DNA from: a virus
Reading direction: 5' to 3' (one strand)
DNA length: 34,035 bases
Virus record (IMG/VR): IMGVR_UViG_3300020428_000042
Coordinates: 1 to 34,035 of that record
Position 1 is the stretch's first letter. Each line of letters starts with the position of its first letter. The position numbers and the translations under genes are program-made. Under the pieces are notes generated by a model that ran no database searches, was not told the origin of the DNA, and was given only the letters and a program-made list of their open reading frames with translations. Positions 1 through 5,469 of this stretch are shown here, in pieces.

Positions 1-113
1 CAAGGATCTATGGTTGTCTCTGTTCAGCAGAGAAATTACGTCCTGTAAGTCTAATGTAGTCAGGTGAAGCACCTCTTGACCTTGCTGTTTTTTTATTCCA
101 CGGAGTAAATCCA
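1..113. other. left edge, no gene that can be assigned
   Basis: All three forward frames are open from the edge but close within 70 bases (stops ending at 48, 59 and 67), so the tail of an upstream gene may lie here; the frame cannot be chosen. A small hairpin (AGGTG-AAG-CACCT, about 63-75) is followed after a gap by a T-run at 88-94. It may be a weak terminator for the upstream gene. The GGAG at 102-105 is the likely ribosome binding site of the next gene. Confidence 0.4.
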
Positions 114-341
114 ATGTCCCAAATTGAACGTGACATAGCATTTTGTATTGATGAATGTGACATGTCAAATGAAGAGATAGGTGATATGCTCCGAGCATGT
201 GAACGACTTGGAGGTATTGCTGTTGAATACTTCTGCGAAGAGTTTATTTTTATCACAGATGAACCTGACGACATCGCTAGGTTACATGATGATGAGTATC
301 TAAACATCGCAGAATTTAATGCACTTCACTGGGAGCAGTAA
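114..341 (+). CDS. small acidic cyanophage protein, unknown function
   Basis: This 75-residue protein opens with MSQIERDIAFCIDECDMSNE and is rich in Asp and Glu. No catalytic motif, signal peptide or membrane segment is visible. Residues about 17-35 (SNEEIGDMLRACERLGGIAV) read as a short helical hairpin, and the C-terminal half alternates acidic and aromatic residues. The ATG is preceded by GGAGTAA about 7 bases upstream, which supports this start. It ends two bases before the next gene, so the two are probably co-transcribed. The type, a tiny acidic protein in a same-strand cluster, is typical of early genes in T4-like cyanophages. I do not recognise a function. Confidence 0.75.
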   Translation: MSQIERDIAFCIDECDMSNEEIGDMLRACERLGGIAVEYFCEEFIFITDEPDDIARLHDDEYLNIAEFNALHWEQ

Positions 342-343
342 TT

Positions 344-526
344 ATGACAACATACCAACAACAACAGTATGCTGAATTGCATCCACAACCACTCTCAAGG
401 TACGAGCAATTCCAAGAATGGTTAAATGAGTGTCCTGTACAAATTGAAGAGTACACGGATAACTCAGACCATGCTATAGTAAGATTTGACCTTCCATTCC
501 AACCTGATGATTGCCATGAATCTTAA
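344..526 (+). CDS. small hypothetical protein, Gln-rich N-terminus
   Basis: A 60-residue protein begins MTTYQQQQYAELHPQPLS and carries a compact block RYEQFQEWLNECPVQIEEY, then an acidic tail with a likely beta strand (HAIVRF). No known domain is recognised. The start lies two bases after the previous stop. Its last 11 bases overlap the start of the next gene, suggesting translational coupling. The 'YEQFQEWLNECPV' block resembles small cyanophage proteins in which a short helix precedes a beta strand; this is family-level intuition, not a functional call. Confidence 0.7.
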   Translation: MTTYQQQQYAELHPQPLSRYEQFQEWLNECPVQIEEYTDNSDHAIVRFDLPFQPDDCHES

Positions 527-704
527 ATTAACCAAACAACAGGTTGAAGACATCCTTGATAGTTATCAATGGATAGTAGATGAATCAGAGGATGATCCTA
601 ATCTTAAGGATGATCCACTATACAAGATCTACTTCGATATTAAGGCACAATTTAATAATGACCCTAGTATCAAAACTTTTGCAGTACAATGGAGCAACGA
701 CTAA
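516..704 (+). CDS. small hypothetical protein (LKLTKQQVEDIL type)
   Basis: A 62-residue acidic protein starts MNLKLTKQQVEDILDSYQWI and ends in an aromatic-rich strand (KTFAVQWSND). The frame extends upstream to an ATG at 507 and a TTG at 486. I chose ATG 516 because it gives a natural N-terminus (NLKLTKQQ) and an 11-base overlap with the upstream gene; 507 is the main alternative. Residues 5-20 should form an amphipathic helix. The stop overlaps the next start by one base (TAATG). The type is common in cyanophages; function unknown. Confidence 0.7.
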   Translation: MNLKLTKQQVEDILDSYQWIVDESEDDPNLKDDPLYKIYFDIKAQFNNDPSIKTFAVQWSND

Positions 705-862
705 TGCCAATCATCAATCAAAACGATTACGAACTAATCGAAGAAGCACTAACTGACTTGTCTAACAAGTACAACAACACATTGATCAATAGGCAAATTG
801 GTCGTCTTCTTGCTCACCTAGATAATGAACCAGAAGTAACACACAGTTTTACGGAAGTTTAA
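704..862 (+). CDS. small hypothetical protein, 52 residues
   Basis: The ATG shares its A with the upstream TAA stop (TAATG at 702-706), so translation is probably coupled. The product (MPIINQNDYELIEEALTDLS... ending HSFTEV) is mostly helical, with a basic central stretch (NRQIGRLLAHL). It lacks cysteines and membrane segments. No domain is recognised. It fits the run of tiny co-directional genes from 114 to 1429. Confidence rests on start/stop coupling and phage-like codon use, since the ORF is short. Confidence 0.65.
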   Translation: MPIINQNDYELIEEALTDLSNKYNNTLINRQIGRLLAHLDNEPEVTHSFTEV

Positions 863-864
863 TC

Positions 865-1236
865 ATGGACTTATTTAAATTAGAAGGCAAGTTAGATGCT
901 ATCAATCGTAGATTAGATAACATCGAAGAACAACTCAGTGCTTCACGTCTACCATCATACACAGGTAGTAGAGAAGCAGACCATATCTTAGAGGTTGCAT
1001 ATTCTAATAATGAATCAATTGCTGAAGTTGCTAAGAGATTACGCAAGAGAGTAAAATCTAAGGTAGGTAAAGATTTAGATAAGTTAGATGATATTGTTGA
1101 TAGATCCTCCGAGTCTGCGGTGACGAGGGGCGAAAGCGATTTTTTTAACAGTCTATCAGAAGGTAGAGACACAGCAGGAGATGGTTACAATGAGTGGAAG
1201 TTATCAAAAGGAGAATGTGACAGAGATGGAATCTAA
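865..1236 (+). CDS. coiled-coil hypothetical protein
   Basis: A 123-residue protein opens MDLFKLEGKLDAINRRLDNI, a heptad-like coiled coil over residues 1-26. A second basic helix follows (AEVAKRLRKRVKSKVGKDLD, about 54-73), and then a low-complexity polar tail. The gene starts two bases after the upstream stop, with GGAAG about 11 bases before the ATG. The last part of the gene is unusual: a G+C-richer patch around 1110-1140 ends in a run of seven T (1140-1146), and the terminal codons overlap the next gene in the +1 frame. The basic helix and coiled coil suggest oligomerisation or nucleic-acid contact, but this is inference. Confidence 0.7.
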   Translation: MDLFKLEGKLDAINRRLDNIEEQLSASRLPSYTGSREADHILEVAYSNNESIAEVAKRLRKRVKSKVGKDLDKLDDIVDRSSESAVTRGESDFFNSLSEGRDTAGDGYNEWKLSKGECDRDGI

Positions 1237-1429
1237 GGACTTACAACTCAGACAAGAGTGTATGAAGTTGTTGCAAAAGTATCTGCCACAACATCAGAAG
1301 GAAGTGTATGAGTTCTCCCATGATTGGATATCAAAGGGTAACACAGATACTACATGGTTGGAAGAGGACTTCCTTAAGTATGTGAATGACATTGAGAAGT
1401 GGAGGAAGTTAGCGTCAAAAGTTCACTGA
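1190..1429 (+). CDS. small helical hypothetical protein
   Basis: A 79-residue product (from MSGSYQKENVTEMESKDLQL) is rich in Lys, Glu and Gln, with a helical block RQECMKLLQKYLPQHQKEVY and a tail ending KWRKLASKVH. Three starts are possible: ATG 1181, ATG 1190 and ATG 1226. I prefer 1190 because AGGAG at 1176-1180 lies nine bases upstream; 1226 has a second AAGGAG further back. Any of them overlaps the upstream gene (by 47 bases at 1190). No domain is recognised. A 139-base gap with a consensus promoter follows, so this is probably the last gene of its transcription unit. Confidence 0.65.
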   Translation: MSGSYQKENVTEMESKDLQLRQECMKLLQKYLPQHQKEVYEFSHDWISKGNTDTTWLEEDFLKYVNDIEKWRKLASKVH

Positions 1430-1495
1430 TTATACATAGCATGTATGGTTTTTGCAGATACTCTATAATATATCTTAGAGACCAGACATTTTAAT

Positions 1496-1523
1496 TTGAC
1501 AATGGGTAGATAGAGAGTATAAT
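1496..1523 (+). promoter_or_regulatory. consensus sigma70 early promoter
   Basis: TTGACA (1496-1501), a 16-base spacer and TATAAT (1518-1523) match both consensus hexamers exactly. The expected start is near 1530, about 40 bases before ATG 1569. A partial dyad with its own TATAAT (CTCTATAATATATCTTAGAG, 1461-1480) lies just upstream and could be an operator or a second, weaker -10. It fits an early promoter read by the host polymerase. Confidence 0.8.
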
Positions 1524-1568
1524 ATACTGAGTGGGTATGAGACTTTGAACAGAGACAAATCAGAGGTA

Positions 1569-1832
1569 ATGCGTCTAATGTCCAAAGAAGATTTGGATAG
1601 AATCATTGCACTGGTTGAGAAGGAATACAAGGATAACCCAGATGAATGGGATTACTTGTTAGATTATCTCACAAAAACAAAGAGTTGCTATGGTGGAGGG
1701 ACACTCTCAGCAGTGTCATGGTCAGGAGCAATATGTGTTCAGAGTCATAGAGCAACATTCAGTGGATGGTTGCCATACAAAGGACACAATTATGATAGTT
1801 CATTCACAAAGGTAGAAGACCATGATGATTGA
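1569..1832 (+). CDS. hypothetical protein with Gly/Ser-rich C-terminal half
   Basis: An 87-residue protein starts MRLMSKEDLDRIIALVEKEY with an N-terminal acidic helix. The distinct C-terminal half carries CYGGGTLSAVSWSGAICVQS and ends in a Tyr/Trp-rich region (GWLPYKGHNYDSS). ATG 1569 is preceded by AGAGGTA and lies downstream of the consensus promoter. A TTG at 1545 in the same frame would add eight residues and is less likely. Glycine runs and aromatics suggest a small beta-sheet domain, but no family is recognised. The stop overlaps the next start by 11 bases. It begins the 1569-3179 unit. Confidence 0.7.
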   Translation: MRLMSKEDLDRIIALVEKEYKDNPDEWDYLLDYLTKTKSCYGGGTLSAVSWSGAICVQSHRATFSGWLPYKGHNYDSSFTKVEDHDD

Positions 1833-2151
1833 CAAGGTACTACAGTACTTCAAAAACTTTAGTAATCAGAACATTGAAGCATTAGCAGAGTCATTCTCTG
1901 AAGATATTCATTTGTGTGATTGGAACATTGATGTAGAAGGTAAGGAGAATGTCATCAATGCTATTAAAGACATTTACAATAGTGTAGATAGAATCACAGT
2001 TAAACCAGTATATTTTTATAGTAATGATGTAAACTGGTTTGCATGTGAGATTATCATAGTAATAGGTGAGGATACCACACTAGAGGTGGTTGATGTTATT
2101 CATATAAATGATAAAGGACTCATTGAATCAATTAAGGCATATAAAAGATGA
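1822..2151 (+). CDS. NTF2/SnoaL-like small protein
   Basis: A 109-residue protein has the order typical of the NTF2-like alpha+beta cone: an N-terminal helix (VLQYFKNFSNQNIEALAESF), the 'F-[ST]-E-D-[IV]-x-L-x-D' turn, a GKENVINAIKDIY helix, then alternating strands ending VVDVIHINDKGLIESIKAYK. The closing strand pair '[VI]x[FI]NDxGxI' is characteristic of SnoaL-like proteins. This is a fold call; the pocket is not conserved enough to name a ligand. ATG 1825 is a near-equivalent start. The gene overlaps both neighbours (11 and 4 bases), and the next gene appears to carry a related domain. Confidence 0.75.
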   Translation: MMIDKVLQYFKNFSNQNIEALAESFSEDIHLCDWNIDVEGKENVINAIKDIYNSVDRITVKPVYFYSNDVNWFACEIIIVIGEDTTLEVVDVIHINDKGLIESIKAYKR

Positions 2152-2837
2152 CTAATTCAGCAACACCAGAAGGATTTAATTCACAGTCAGATGAATTACC
2201 CACTAACATTGACCAAGCAGGTGGAATTAATCTTGACACATGGCAAGCAACTAAAGAGACAAAAACAGCAGTTGGATCAAGAAGATCGCCAGGTTTAATG
2301 GAACCACATGATAGTGATAGTGAAGACTTTAATACAATAAACATCAATCAGGTAGGATCAGAACCAGTACCAAGAGAGGTAATGGTAACATATCATAATC
2401 CCCAAGAGATTATACCACACATCATTGATAGTTTTAATAGAGGACTAATCGGAACTATTGGATCATATACAGATGATATGTGTAGTAGTAAAGATTGGAA
2501 TGGAAGTATTACTAATGAGAAGGCAGCAGTACTTAATAGAATCATGGAAGATCTTATTGAGTTTAGAAGATGTGAGTTACACCAAAAAGGAGAGGTAGAA
2601 GAAGTAATTGACAATGTATATAAAGTTGATCTTACATTCATTGGATTGACCAAAGCAATATACATACCAGCAATGAATAATTTAACAGAAGCAAAGGTTA
2701 TTGAAGAGGATAGAACATATGTCTTTACCTTTAATGATGAAGGTGAACTAATCACTAATATTCAACGTAAGAGGAGTAATCAAAGAGATGGTGATCAAAA
2801 GTATGAATGGAATTTTGTGAGGTTAATGAGAGGATGA
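2148..2837 (+). CDS. disordered N-terminus fused to a second NTF2-like domain
   Basis: A 229-residue protein has a polar, low-complexity N-terminus (about residues 1-78) followed by about 120 residues that parallel the preceding protein. Corresponding blocks are DSFNRGLIGTIGSYTDDM against the neighbour's 'NFSNQNIEALAESFSEDI', a NEKAAVLNRIMEDLIEF helix against 'GKENVINAIKDIY', and YVFTFNDEGELITNIQRKR against 'VDVIHINDKGLIESIKAYKR'. That suggests tandem duplication and divergence of an NTF2-like fold. The C-terminal tail (about 210-229) is polar. ATGA overlaps with both neighbours support coupled translation. The assignment is by eye; function is unknown. Confidence 0.7.
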   Translation: MTNSATPEGFNSQSDELPTNIDQAGGINLDTWQATKETKTAVGSRRSPGLMEPHDSDSEDFNTININQVGSEPVPREVMVTYHNPQEIIPHIIDSFNRGLIGTIGSYTDDMCSSKDWNGSITNEKAAVLNRIMEDLIEFRRCELHQKGEVEEVIDNVYKVDLTFIGLTKAIYIPAMNNLTEAKVIEEDRTYVFTFNDEGELITNIQRKRSNQRDGDQKYEWNFVRLMRG

Positions 2838-3031
2838 AGAATAGAACTAAACTCTTTATTATACTAGCAATTACTGGTTGGATAAGAGTATTAATTATAG
2901 CAGTACCAATAGCATTTGCATGGATAGGAATTAACGGAACTAATGAAGTTATTAAAGAAACAAACAGTGATAAATCTAATGTTCTTACAGGGGATTTACA
3001 TAGCATTAATACTGGGATTAGTAATGAATAA
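2834..3031 (+). CDS. small single-pass membrane protein
   Basis: A 65-residue protein starts MKNRTKLFIILAITGWIRVL. It has a short basic N-terminus and a long hydrophobic stretch, about residues 6-33, long enough for one membrane span or a tight hairpin. A polar tail follows (NEVIKETNSDKSN...). The positive-inside rule predicts a cytoplasmic N-terminus. The start is ATG 2834, overlapping the upstream stop (ATGA), with AGAGG just before it; a GTG-type start at 2807 in the same frame is less likely. Holin-like, superinfection-exclusion or inner-membrane roles are all possible, but nothing in the sequence chooses between them. Confidence 0.7.
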   Translation: MKNRTKLFIILAITGWIRVLIIAVPIAFAWIGINGTNEVIKETNSDKSNVLTGDLHSINTGISNE

Positions 3032-3047
3032 CTGTAGGTGATATAAC

Positions 3048-3179
3048 ATGCTAGTACCATTACAAAGTAGGTGGAATAAAGGCATAGATCTTATACACAT
3101 AGACCTACGAAGTTTAGAAGAATTACAGGAGTCAATAGAGAGACAGATTAAATTCAAACGGTATCCGTTGTTACCATAA
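3048..3179 (+). CDS. tiny hypothetical protein, 43 residues
   Basis: An ATG at 3048, preceded by GTAGGTGAT, opens a 43-residue frame: MLVPLQSRWNKGIDLIHIDL, then a Glu/Gln/Arg-rich helix (LEELQESIERQIKF) and a KRYPLLP tail. The length is marginal, but the ribosome binding site, same-strand context and 16-base gap to the previous gene favour a real gene. It ends the 1569-3179 unit. No function is suggested. Confidence 0.55.
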   Translation: MLVPLQSRWNKGIDLIHIDLRSLEELQESIERQIKFKRYPLLP

Positions 3180-3568
3180 TTCATTTAATTTACATTTTAA
3201 ATGGTATTTTAAATATAAAAGTGTGTTTTATCTTCTTATTGACAGTCATTCTCAGGATACTACCCTTGTGTACCTTTTTAACCCTCTGATACCTAGTGAT
3301 CTTAGGCAGCGTATTATAACACGAGACCTCGAAAAAAGCAAGGGATCGCAAAGAAAAAATACATAAAAGGTCAGGAAATCTCGACGAGATCTCACGAGGG
3401 CAAATCAATCATTATATCACATCTCGTCGAGTTATGTCAAGTCACATCTCGACTAGTATATCACATCATATATCATACTATAAATCATGCATAAATCTCG
3501 ACCAGATGTGTGTGCGTATTCATGTCAAGATCAATCTTATTATATTGTAACATTTGCGTGTCATTGTG

Positions 3569-3576
3569 TATAAATA
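3569..3576 (+). promoter_or_regulatory. late promoter motif TATAAATA
   Basis: TATAAATA is an exact match to the T4 late promoter core and fits the NATAAATA form described for cyanophages. It lies 85 bases before ATG 3661, with a sigma70 promoter in between, so the 3661 unit may also be read late. In AT-rich DNA an 8-base match can be chance. Confidence 0.45.
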
Positions 3577-3607
3577 CACACACATCTCGAATAACTGCAC
3601 ACACCCG

Positions 3608-3643
3608 TTGCGTGTACTCATATCATATGCTATAATAAGAGTA
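3608..3643 (+). promoter_or_regulatory. sigma70 promoter with GAGTA downstream box
   Basis: TTGCGT (3608-3613), a 17-base spacer and TATAAT (3631-3636) with an extended -10 TGC. GAGTA follows at 3639-3643, and the start codon at 3661 is 22 bases after the G. This is the best -35 among the GAGTA-type promoters of the window. Confidence 0.75.
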
Positions 3644-3660
3644 ATCTCGCCACCAATCCC

Positions 3661-3819
3661 ATGTACCAGAAGAATCACATTAGGATAACGCTTGACTTAG
3701 AAGTCATGGAAGACTTTGAACCAAGGCAGATAAACTGGGATAAAATCTTCGATCTTCACTCTGGTGAGACTTGTGAAGCATATGTGGAAGAATTGGACAC
3801 GGCAGAGATAGTCTGGTAG
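3661..3819 (+). CDS. small acidic hypothetical protein, 52 residues
   Basis: The frame starts MYQKNHIRITLDLEVMEDFE and continues with PRQINWDKIFDLHSGETCEA and a YVEEL tail. The 'LEVMEDFxPRQINWxKIF' segment is a recognisable pattern among small cyanophage proteins, with beta strand then helix predicted. No catalytic motif is present. A strong promoter directly upstream and a leader of about 20 bases support a real single-gene unit. A possible hairpin CCACA-AA-TGTGG follows at 3843-3854 but lacks a T-run, so it is not called a terminator. Confidence 0.7.
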   Translation: MYQKNHIRITLDLEVMEDFEPRQINWDKIFDLHSGETCEAYVEELDTAEIVW

Positions 3820-3943
3820 TAAATATACACAAACAGATCCCTCCACAAATGTGGATGGTATCCGAACGCCCATTATAACATAACTTTACGCTCTGGCATA
3901 ATGTCTTATGACACTTATGTAATTGGTGAGGGTGTAACATTTT

Positions 3944-3993
3944 ACACGTAAACGTGTTACCACATATTATTACAGTTTGTTACGATGTGGTAA
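3944..3993. promoter_or_regulatory. two overlapping inverted repeats upstream of the 4023 promoter
   Basis: ACACGT (3944-3949) and ACGTGT (3952-3957) form a palindrome with two central A. TTACCACAT (3957-3965) and ATGTGGTAA (3985-3993) form a perfect 9-base inverted repeat with a 19-base centre. They overlap by one base and lie 30-80 bases upstream of the -10 at 4023, where operators commonly sit. The rest of the 3820-4054 gap holds no gene. Confidence 0.5.
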
Positions 3994-4022
3994 TATTTGC
4001 ATGCTTATACATTCCCATGCAT

Positions 4023-4037
4023 TATAATAAGCGAGTA
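4023..4037 (+). promoter_or_regulatory. GAGTA-type early promoter
   Basis: TATAAT (4023-4028), four bases, then GAGTA (4033-4037); ATG 4055 is 22 bases after the G. No -35 stands at 17 bases; a TTGCAT at 3997-4002 would need a 20-base spacer. Confidence 0.65.
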
Positions 4038-4054
4038 CCTACAAAATTGAATCT

Positions 4055-4471
4055 ATGGGAACCCGTTCCAGAATTGGTCTTCAATTAGAAGACGGAAGTG
4101 TACTATCAGTATACCACCATTGGGATGGATACCCTTCAGGGTTAGGCAAAAAACTTGTTAAGGATTACAACTCCAAAGACAAGATTGCAGAACTCATCGA
4201 CGGGGGCGACATGTCCTCATGCATGAGTACTCACAATTGGGATATGAAGGAGTGCGAAGAGCACGTCCAATATTATTCTTTACGTGGTGAGAATTGCCCA
4301 CCTGAACATCATGAGACGGTTGATCAATTTTTAAATTGGCAAACCGATGGTGAATATGCATACCTCTGGCGTAACAACCAATGGGATGCATGGGAGACAG
4401 AGAATTGGAATTCCTACAGGGAGGACAATCCTAAACCCAACATTCAAAACAGAGTAGCAATTCCTACGTAA
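4055..4471 (+). CDS. 'MGTRSRIG' phage family protein, unknown function
   Basis: A 138-residue protein begins MGTRSRIGLQLEDGSVLSVY, continuing HHWDGYPSGLGKKLVKDY. This N-terminal signature (MGTRSRIGx(3)EDGSVxSxYxHWDGYPSxxG) is shared by a broad phage and cyanophage family that has no established function to my knowledge. The conserved His, Trp, Asp and Gly near residues 21-28 could bind a ligand or metal. The C-terminal half is rich in Trp and acidic residues (QWDAWETENWNSY). It is a stand-alone unit between a GAGTA-type promoter and a strong terminator, so it is probably expressed early and on its own. Start and length look complete. Confidence 0.85.
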   Translation: MGTRSRIGLQLEDGSVLSVYHHWDGYPSGLGKKLVKDYNSKDKIAELIDGGDMSSCMSTHNWDMKECEEHVQYYSLRGENCPPEHHETVDQFLNWQTDGEYAYLWRNNQWDAWETENWNSYREDNPKPNIQNRVAIPT

Positions 4472-4493
4472 CGAATTGTATCAATCTCATCAT

Positions 4494-4517
4494 AGCACCC
4501 TTCGGGGTGCTTTTTTT
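4494..4517 (+). terminator. rho-independent terminator, TTCG loop
   Basis: AGCACCC, loop TTCG, GGGTGCT and a T-run through 4517. A stable UUCG tetraloop hairpin ends the 4055 gene unit. Confidence 0.9.
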
Positions 4518-4518
4518 A

Positions 4519-4536
4519 TGTTATCATGTAGGAGTA
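4519..4536 (+). promoter_or_regulatory. GAGTA-type promoter abutting a terminator
   Basis: Extended -10 TGT followed by TATCAT (4522-4527), four bases, then GAGTA (4532-4536); ATG 4553 is 21 bases after the G. The -35 zone is occupied by the terminator hairpin. Confidence 0.6.
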
Positions 4537-4552
4537 ACATACAATTCAACAC

Positions 4553-4720
4553 ATGGAAGAATTAAATGTTGCTAAGGTAATGATCAACTGGGCAAACATC
4601 CAAAAGCATTTACCAGATGAGAAGAAGGCAATGGATGCCTTTTTTGATGAAGTCGAACTTGAGGCAGCACGTCTTGAGATCACCTGTGATTACTACATGA
4701 GGGAGTTTTGTGTAACATGA
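4553..4720 (+). CDS. small helical acidic protein, first of a four-gene coupled unit
   Basis: A 55-residue frame reads MEELNVAKVMINWANIQKHL, then PDEKKAMDAFFDEVELEAAR and a C-terminal LEITCDYYMREFCVT. It is almost entirely helix-compatible and acidic, with two Cys in the last third. It is the first gene behind the 4522 promoter, and its TGA overlaps the next ATG (ATGA at 4717-4720). No family is recognised. Confidence 0.7.
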   Translation: MEELNVAKVMINWANIQKHLPDEKKAMDAFFDEVELEAARLEITCDYYMREFCVT

Positions 4721-4848
4721 ACACCTATGAGATCACATGGGATGAGCAGTATCAATTAATTAAATTATATGATCTGCTCAGAGACAATGGTATGATTGAA
4801 GATCTACCCCCTGAGATTACCACATTCTTTGAGAGGTTAATGTCATGA
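4717..4848 (+). CDS. tiny hypothetical protein, 43 residues
   Basis: It starts in an ATGA overlap and ends in another. The sequence is MNTYEITWDEQYQLIKLYDL followed by LRDNGMIEDLPPEITTFFER and LMS, probably two helices separated by an acidic turn. Length alone would not prove it; overlap on both sides and shared direction do most of the work. Function unknown. Confidence 0.6.
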   Translation: MNTYEITWDEQYQLIKLYDLLRDNGMIEDLPPEITTFFERLMS

Positions 4849-5012
4849 ATCAAATGGATGCGATTGACTTCTTAGGTGAAGTATACGCAGATTATGTTGT
4901 AAAACATAGACTGCCAATGGTATCAGCGGATGAGCAGGATTTTTTACCTGAACATGATGCTTGGTTACGTAATTTTAGCAAATTATGGGACTACGCACAA
5001 GAGATATCATGA
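4845..5012 (+). CDS. small hypothetical protein, 55 residues
   Basis: It starts MNQMDAIDFLGEVYADYVVK with ATGA overlaps at both ends. A helical, aromatic-rich C-terminus follows (AWLRNFSKLWDYAQEIS). No cysteine motif, membrane segment or known domain is seen. As the third of four coupled genes it is likely made in a fixed ratio to its neighbours. Confidence 0.65.
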   Translation: MNQMDAIDFLGEVYADYVVKHRLPMVSADEQDFLPEHDAWLRNFSKLWDYAQEIS

Positions 5013-5200
5013 TTAACTCTGAAGAATTTGGCATGACATTCTGGTTCAATGATGAACAGGATTTATGCTACTGCCCCACTTTTACTAGTGGTGAACCCGA
5101 CTTCGACAACACAGGATATGTTGAGGAGTGGGATGACTGGTCGGAAGTCCCTCATGCGGAACTGATCCGCATCATACAACGATTAGTTGCAAAATGTTAA
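5009..5200 (+). CDS. small acidic protein with CxC motif
   Basis: A 63-residue protein starts MINSEEFGMTFWFNDEQDLC, contains a C-Y-C pair near residues 20-22, and has an acidic, Trp-rich centre (VEEWDDWSEVPHAELIRIIQ). The C-terminal helix ends LVAKC. I chose ATG 5009 because it gives the ATGA overlap with the upstream gene; an ATG at 4985 in the same frame adds eight residues and is possible. It is the last gene of the four-gene unit, with a terminator 11 bases after its stop. The CxC and final Cys could bind metal, but there is no complete known motif. Confidence 0.7.
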   Translation: MINSEEFGMTFWFNDEQDLCYCPTFTSGEPDFDNTGYVEEWDDWSEVPHAELIRIIQRLVAKC

Positions 5201-5210
5201 GTCTTTATTA

Positions 5211-5235
5211 AATCCTCCGCAAGGGGGATTTTTTT
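5211..5235 (+). terminator. rho-independent terminator, GCAA loop
   Basis: AATCCTCC, loop GCAA, GGGGGATT (one G-T pair) and a T-run to 5235. It ends the four-gene unit 4553-5200. Confidence 0.9.
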
Positions 5236-5239
5236 ATTG

Positions 5240-5254
5240 TATAATACGGGAGTA
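5240..5254 (+). promoter_or_regulatory. GAGTA-type promoter abutting a terminator
   Basis: TATAAT (5240-5245), four bases, GAGTA (5250-5254); ATG 5275 is 25 bases after the G. The -10 begins five bases after the terminator T-run; no -35 is visible. Confidence 0.65.
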
Positions 5255-5274
5255 CACACGAGGCAACGTCTTCA

Positions 5275-5412
5275 ATGACTTACAAACTCACAGATGCAGA
5301 AGATGCCATCCTCGTAGAATGTTTATCATTCGTTCAGGACATGGGTATCCCCGATCATTTAGATCAAGACGCATTTGATTCATTATGGGAGAAGGTTTTT
5401 GCCACAGACTAA
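5275..5412 (+). CDS. tiny acidic protein, 45 residues
   Basis: The frame reads MTYKLTDAEDAILVECLSFV, then QDMGIPDHLDQDAFDSLWEK and VFATD. It is helical, acidic and has one Cys. It lies behind a GAGTA-type promoter with a leader of about 20 bases and is followed by a G+C hairpin (5427-5445). The 'DQDAFDSLWEKVF' end resembles short cyanophage proteins, but no function is known to me. Confidence 0.65.
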   Translation: MTYKLTDAEDAILVECLSFVQDMGIPDHLDQDAFDSLWEKVFATD

Positions 5413-5426
5413 ACCTCAATCCAAAA

Positions 5427-5445
5427 CCCCTCCGATCAGGAGGGG
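5427..5445 (+). terminator. strong hairpin, possible terminator lacking a T-run
   Basis: CCCCTCC, loop GATCA, GGAGGGG. The seven-base stem is as strong as the other terminators here, but the next bases are ACAATCTCC rather than T. It may be a weak terminator or an mRNA end-stabilising hairpin. Confidence 0.45.
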
Positions 5446-5469
5446 ACAATCTCCCCTTAATGATATCTA

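Larger units (their letters stand above)
3378..3652 (+). repeat. cluster A of ATCTCGAC elements
   Basis: Six related elements begin at 3378 (ATCTCGACGAGAT, a palindrome around its central A), 3421 (ATCTCGTCGAG, the flipped form), 3446 (ATCTCGACTAG), 3495 (ATCTCGACCAGAT), 3584 (ATCTCGAA) and 3644 (ATCTCGCC). Spacing is irregular, 25-89 bases. A 19-base block, CATCTCGACTAGTATATCA, at 3445-3463 is repeated exactly at 5772-5790. The elements end at the promoter of the gene at 3661. Confidence 0.75.
3180..3660. other. AT-rich non-coding region with repeated ATCTCGAC elements
   Basis: I see no credible gene here; a 72-codon frame on the opposite strand (3190-3408) is judged chance. The left part is very AT-rich (for example ATTTTAAAT dyads near 3195-3215). 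The middle carries the ATCTCGAC element family and ATATCA-rich spacers. The right end carries a perfect TATAAATA box and a sigma70 promoter for the gene at 3661. Such an arrangement could be a regulatory hub or replication origin; this is inference. Confidence 0.6.

Noticed and set aside
8-307. 99-codon frame on the opposite strand
   Set aside because: Shadow of the 114-341 gene; Ser/Arg-rich with no protein-like pattern.
2393-3060. Two long frames on the opposite strand
   Set aside because: Shadows of the 2148-2837 and 2834-3031 genes; composition mirrors AT-rich codons.
3190-3408. 72-codon frame on the opposite strand
   Set aside because: No ribosome site, no known pattern, against the direction of every supported gene and inside the repeat-bearing AT-rich region.
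5427-5445. Hairpin as a firm terminator
   Set aside because: Strong stem but no T-run; kept only as a possible weak terminator.
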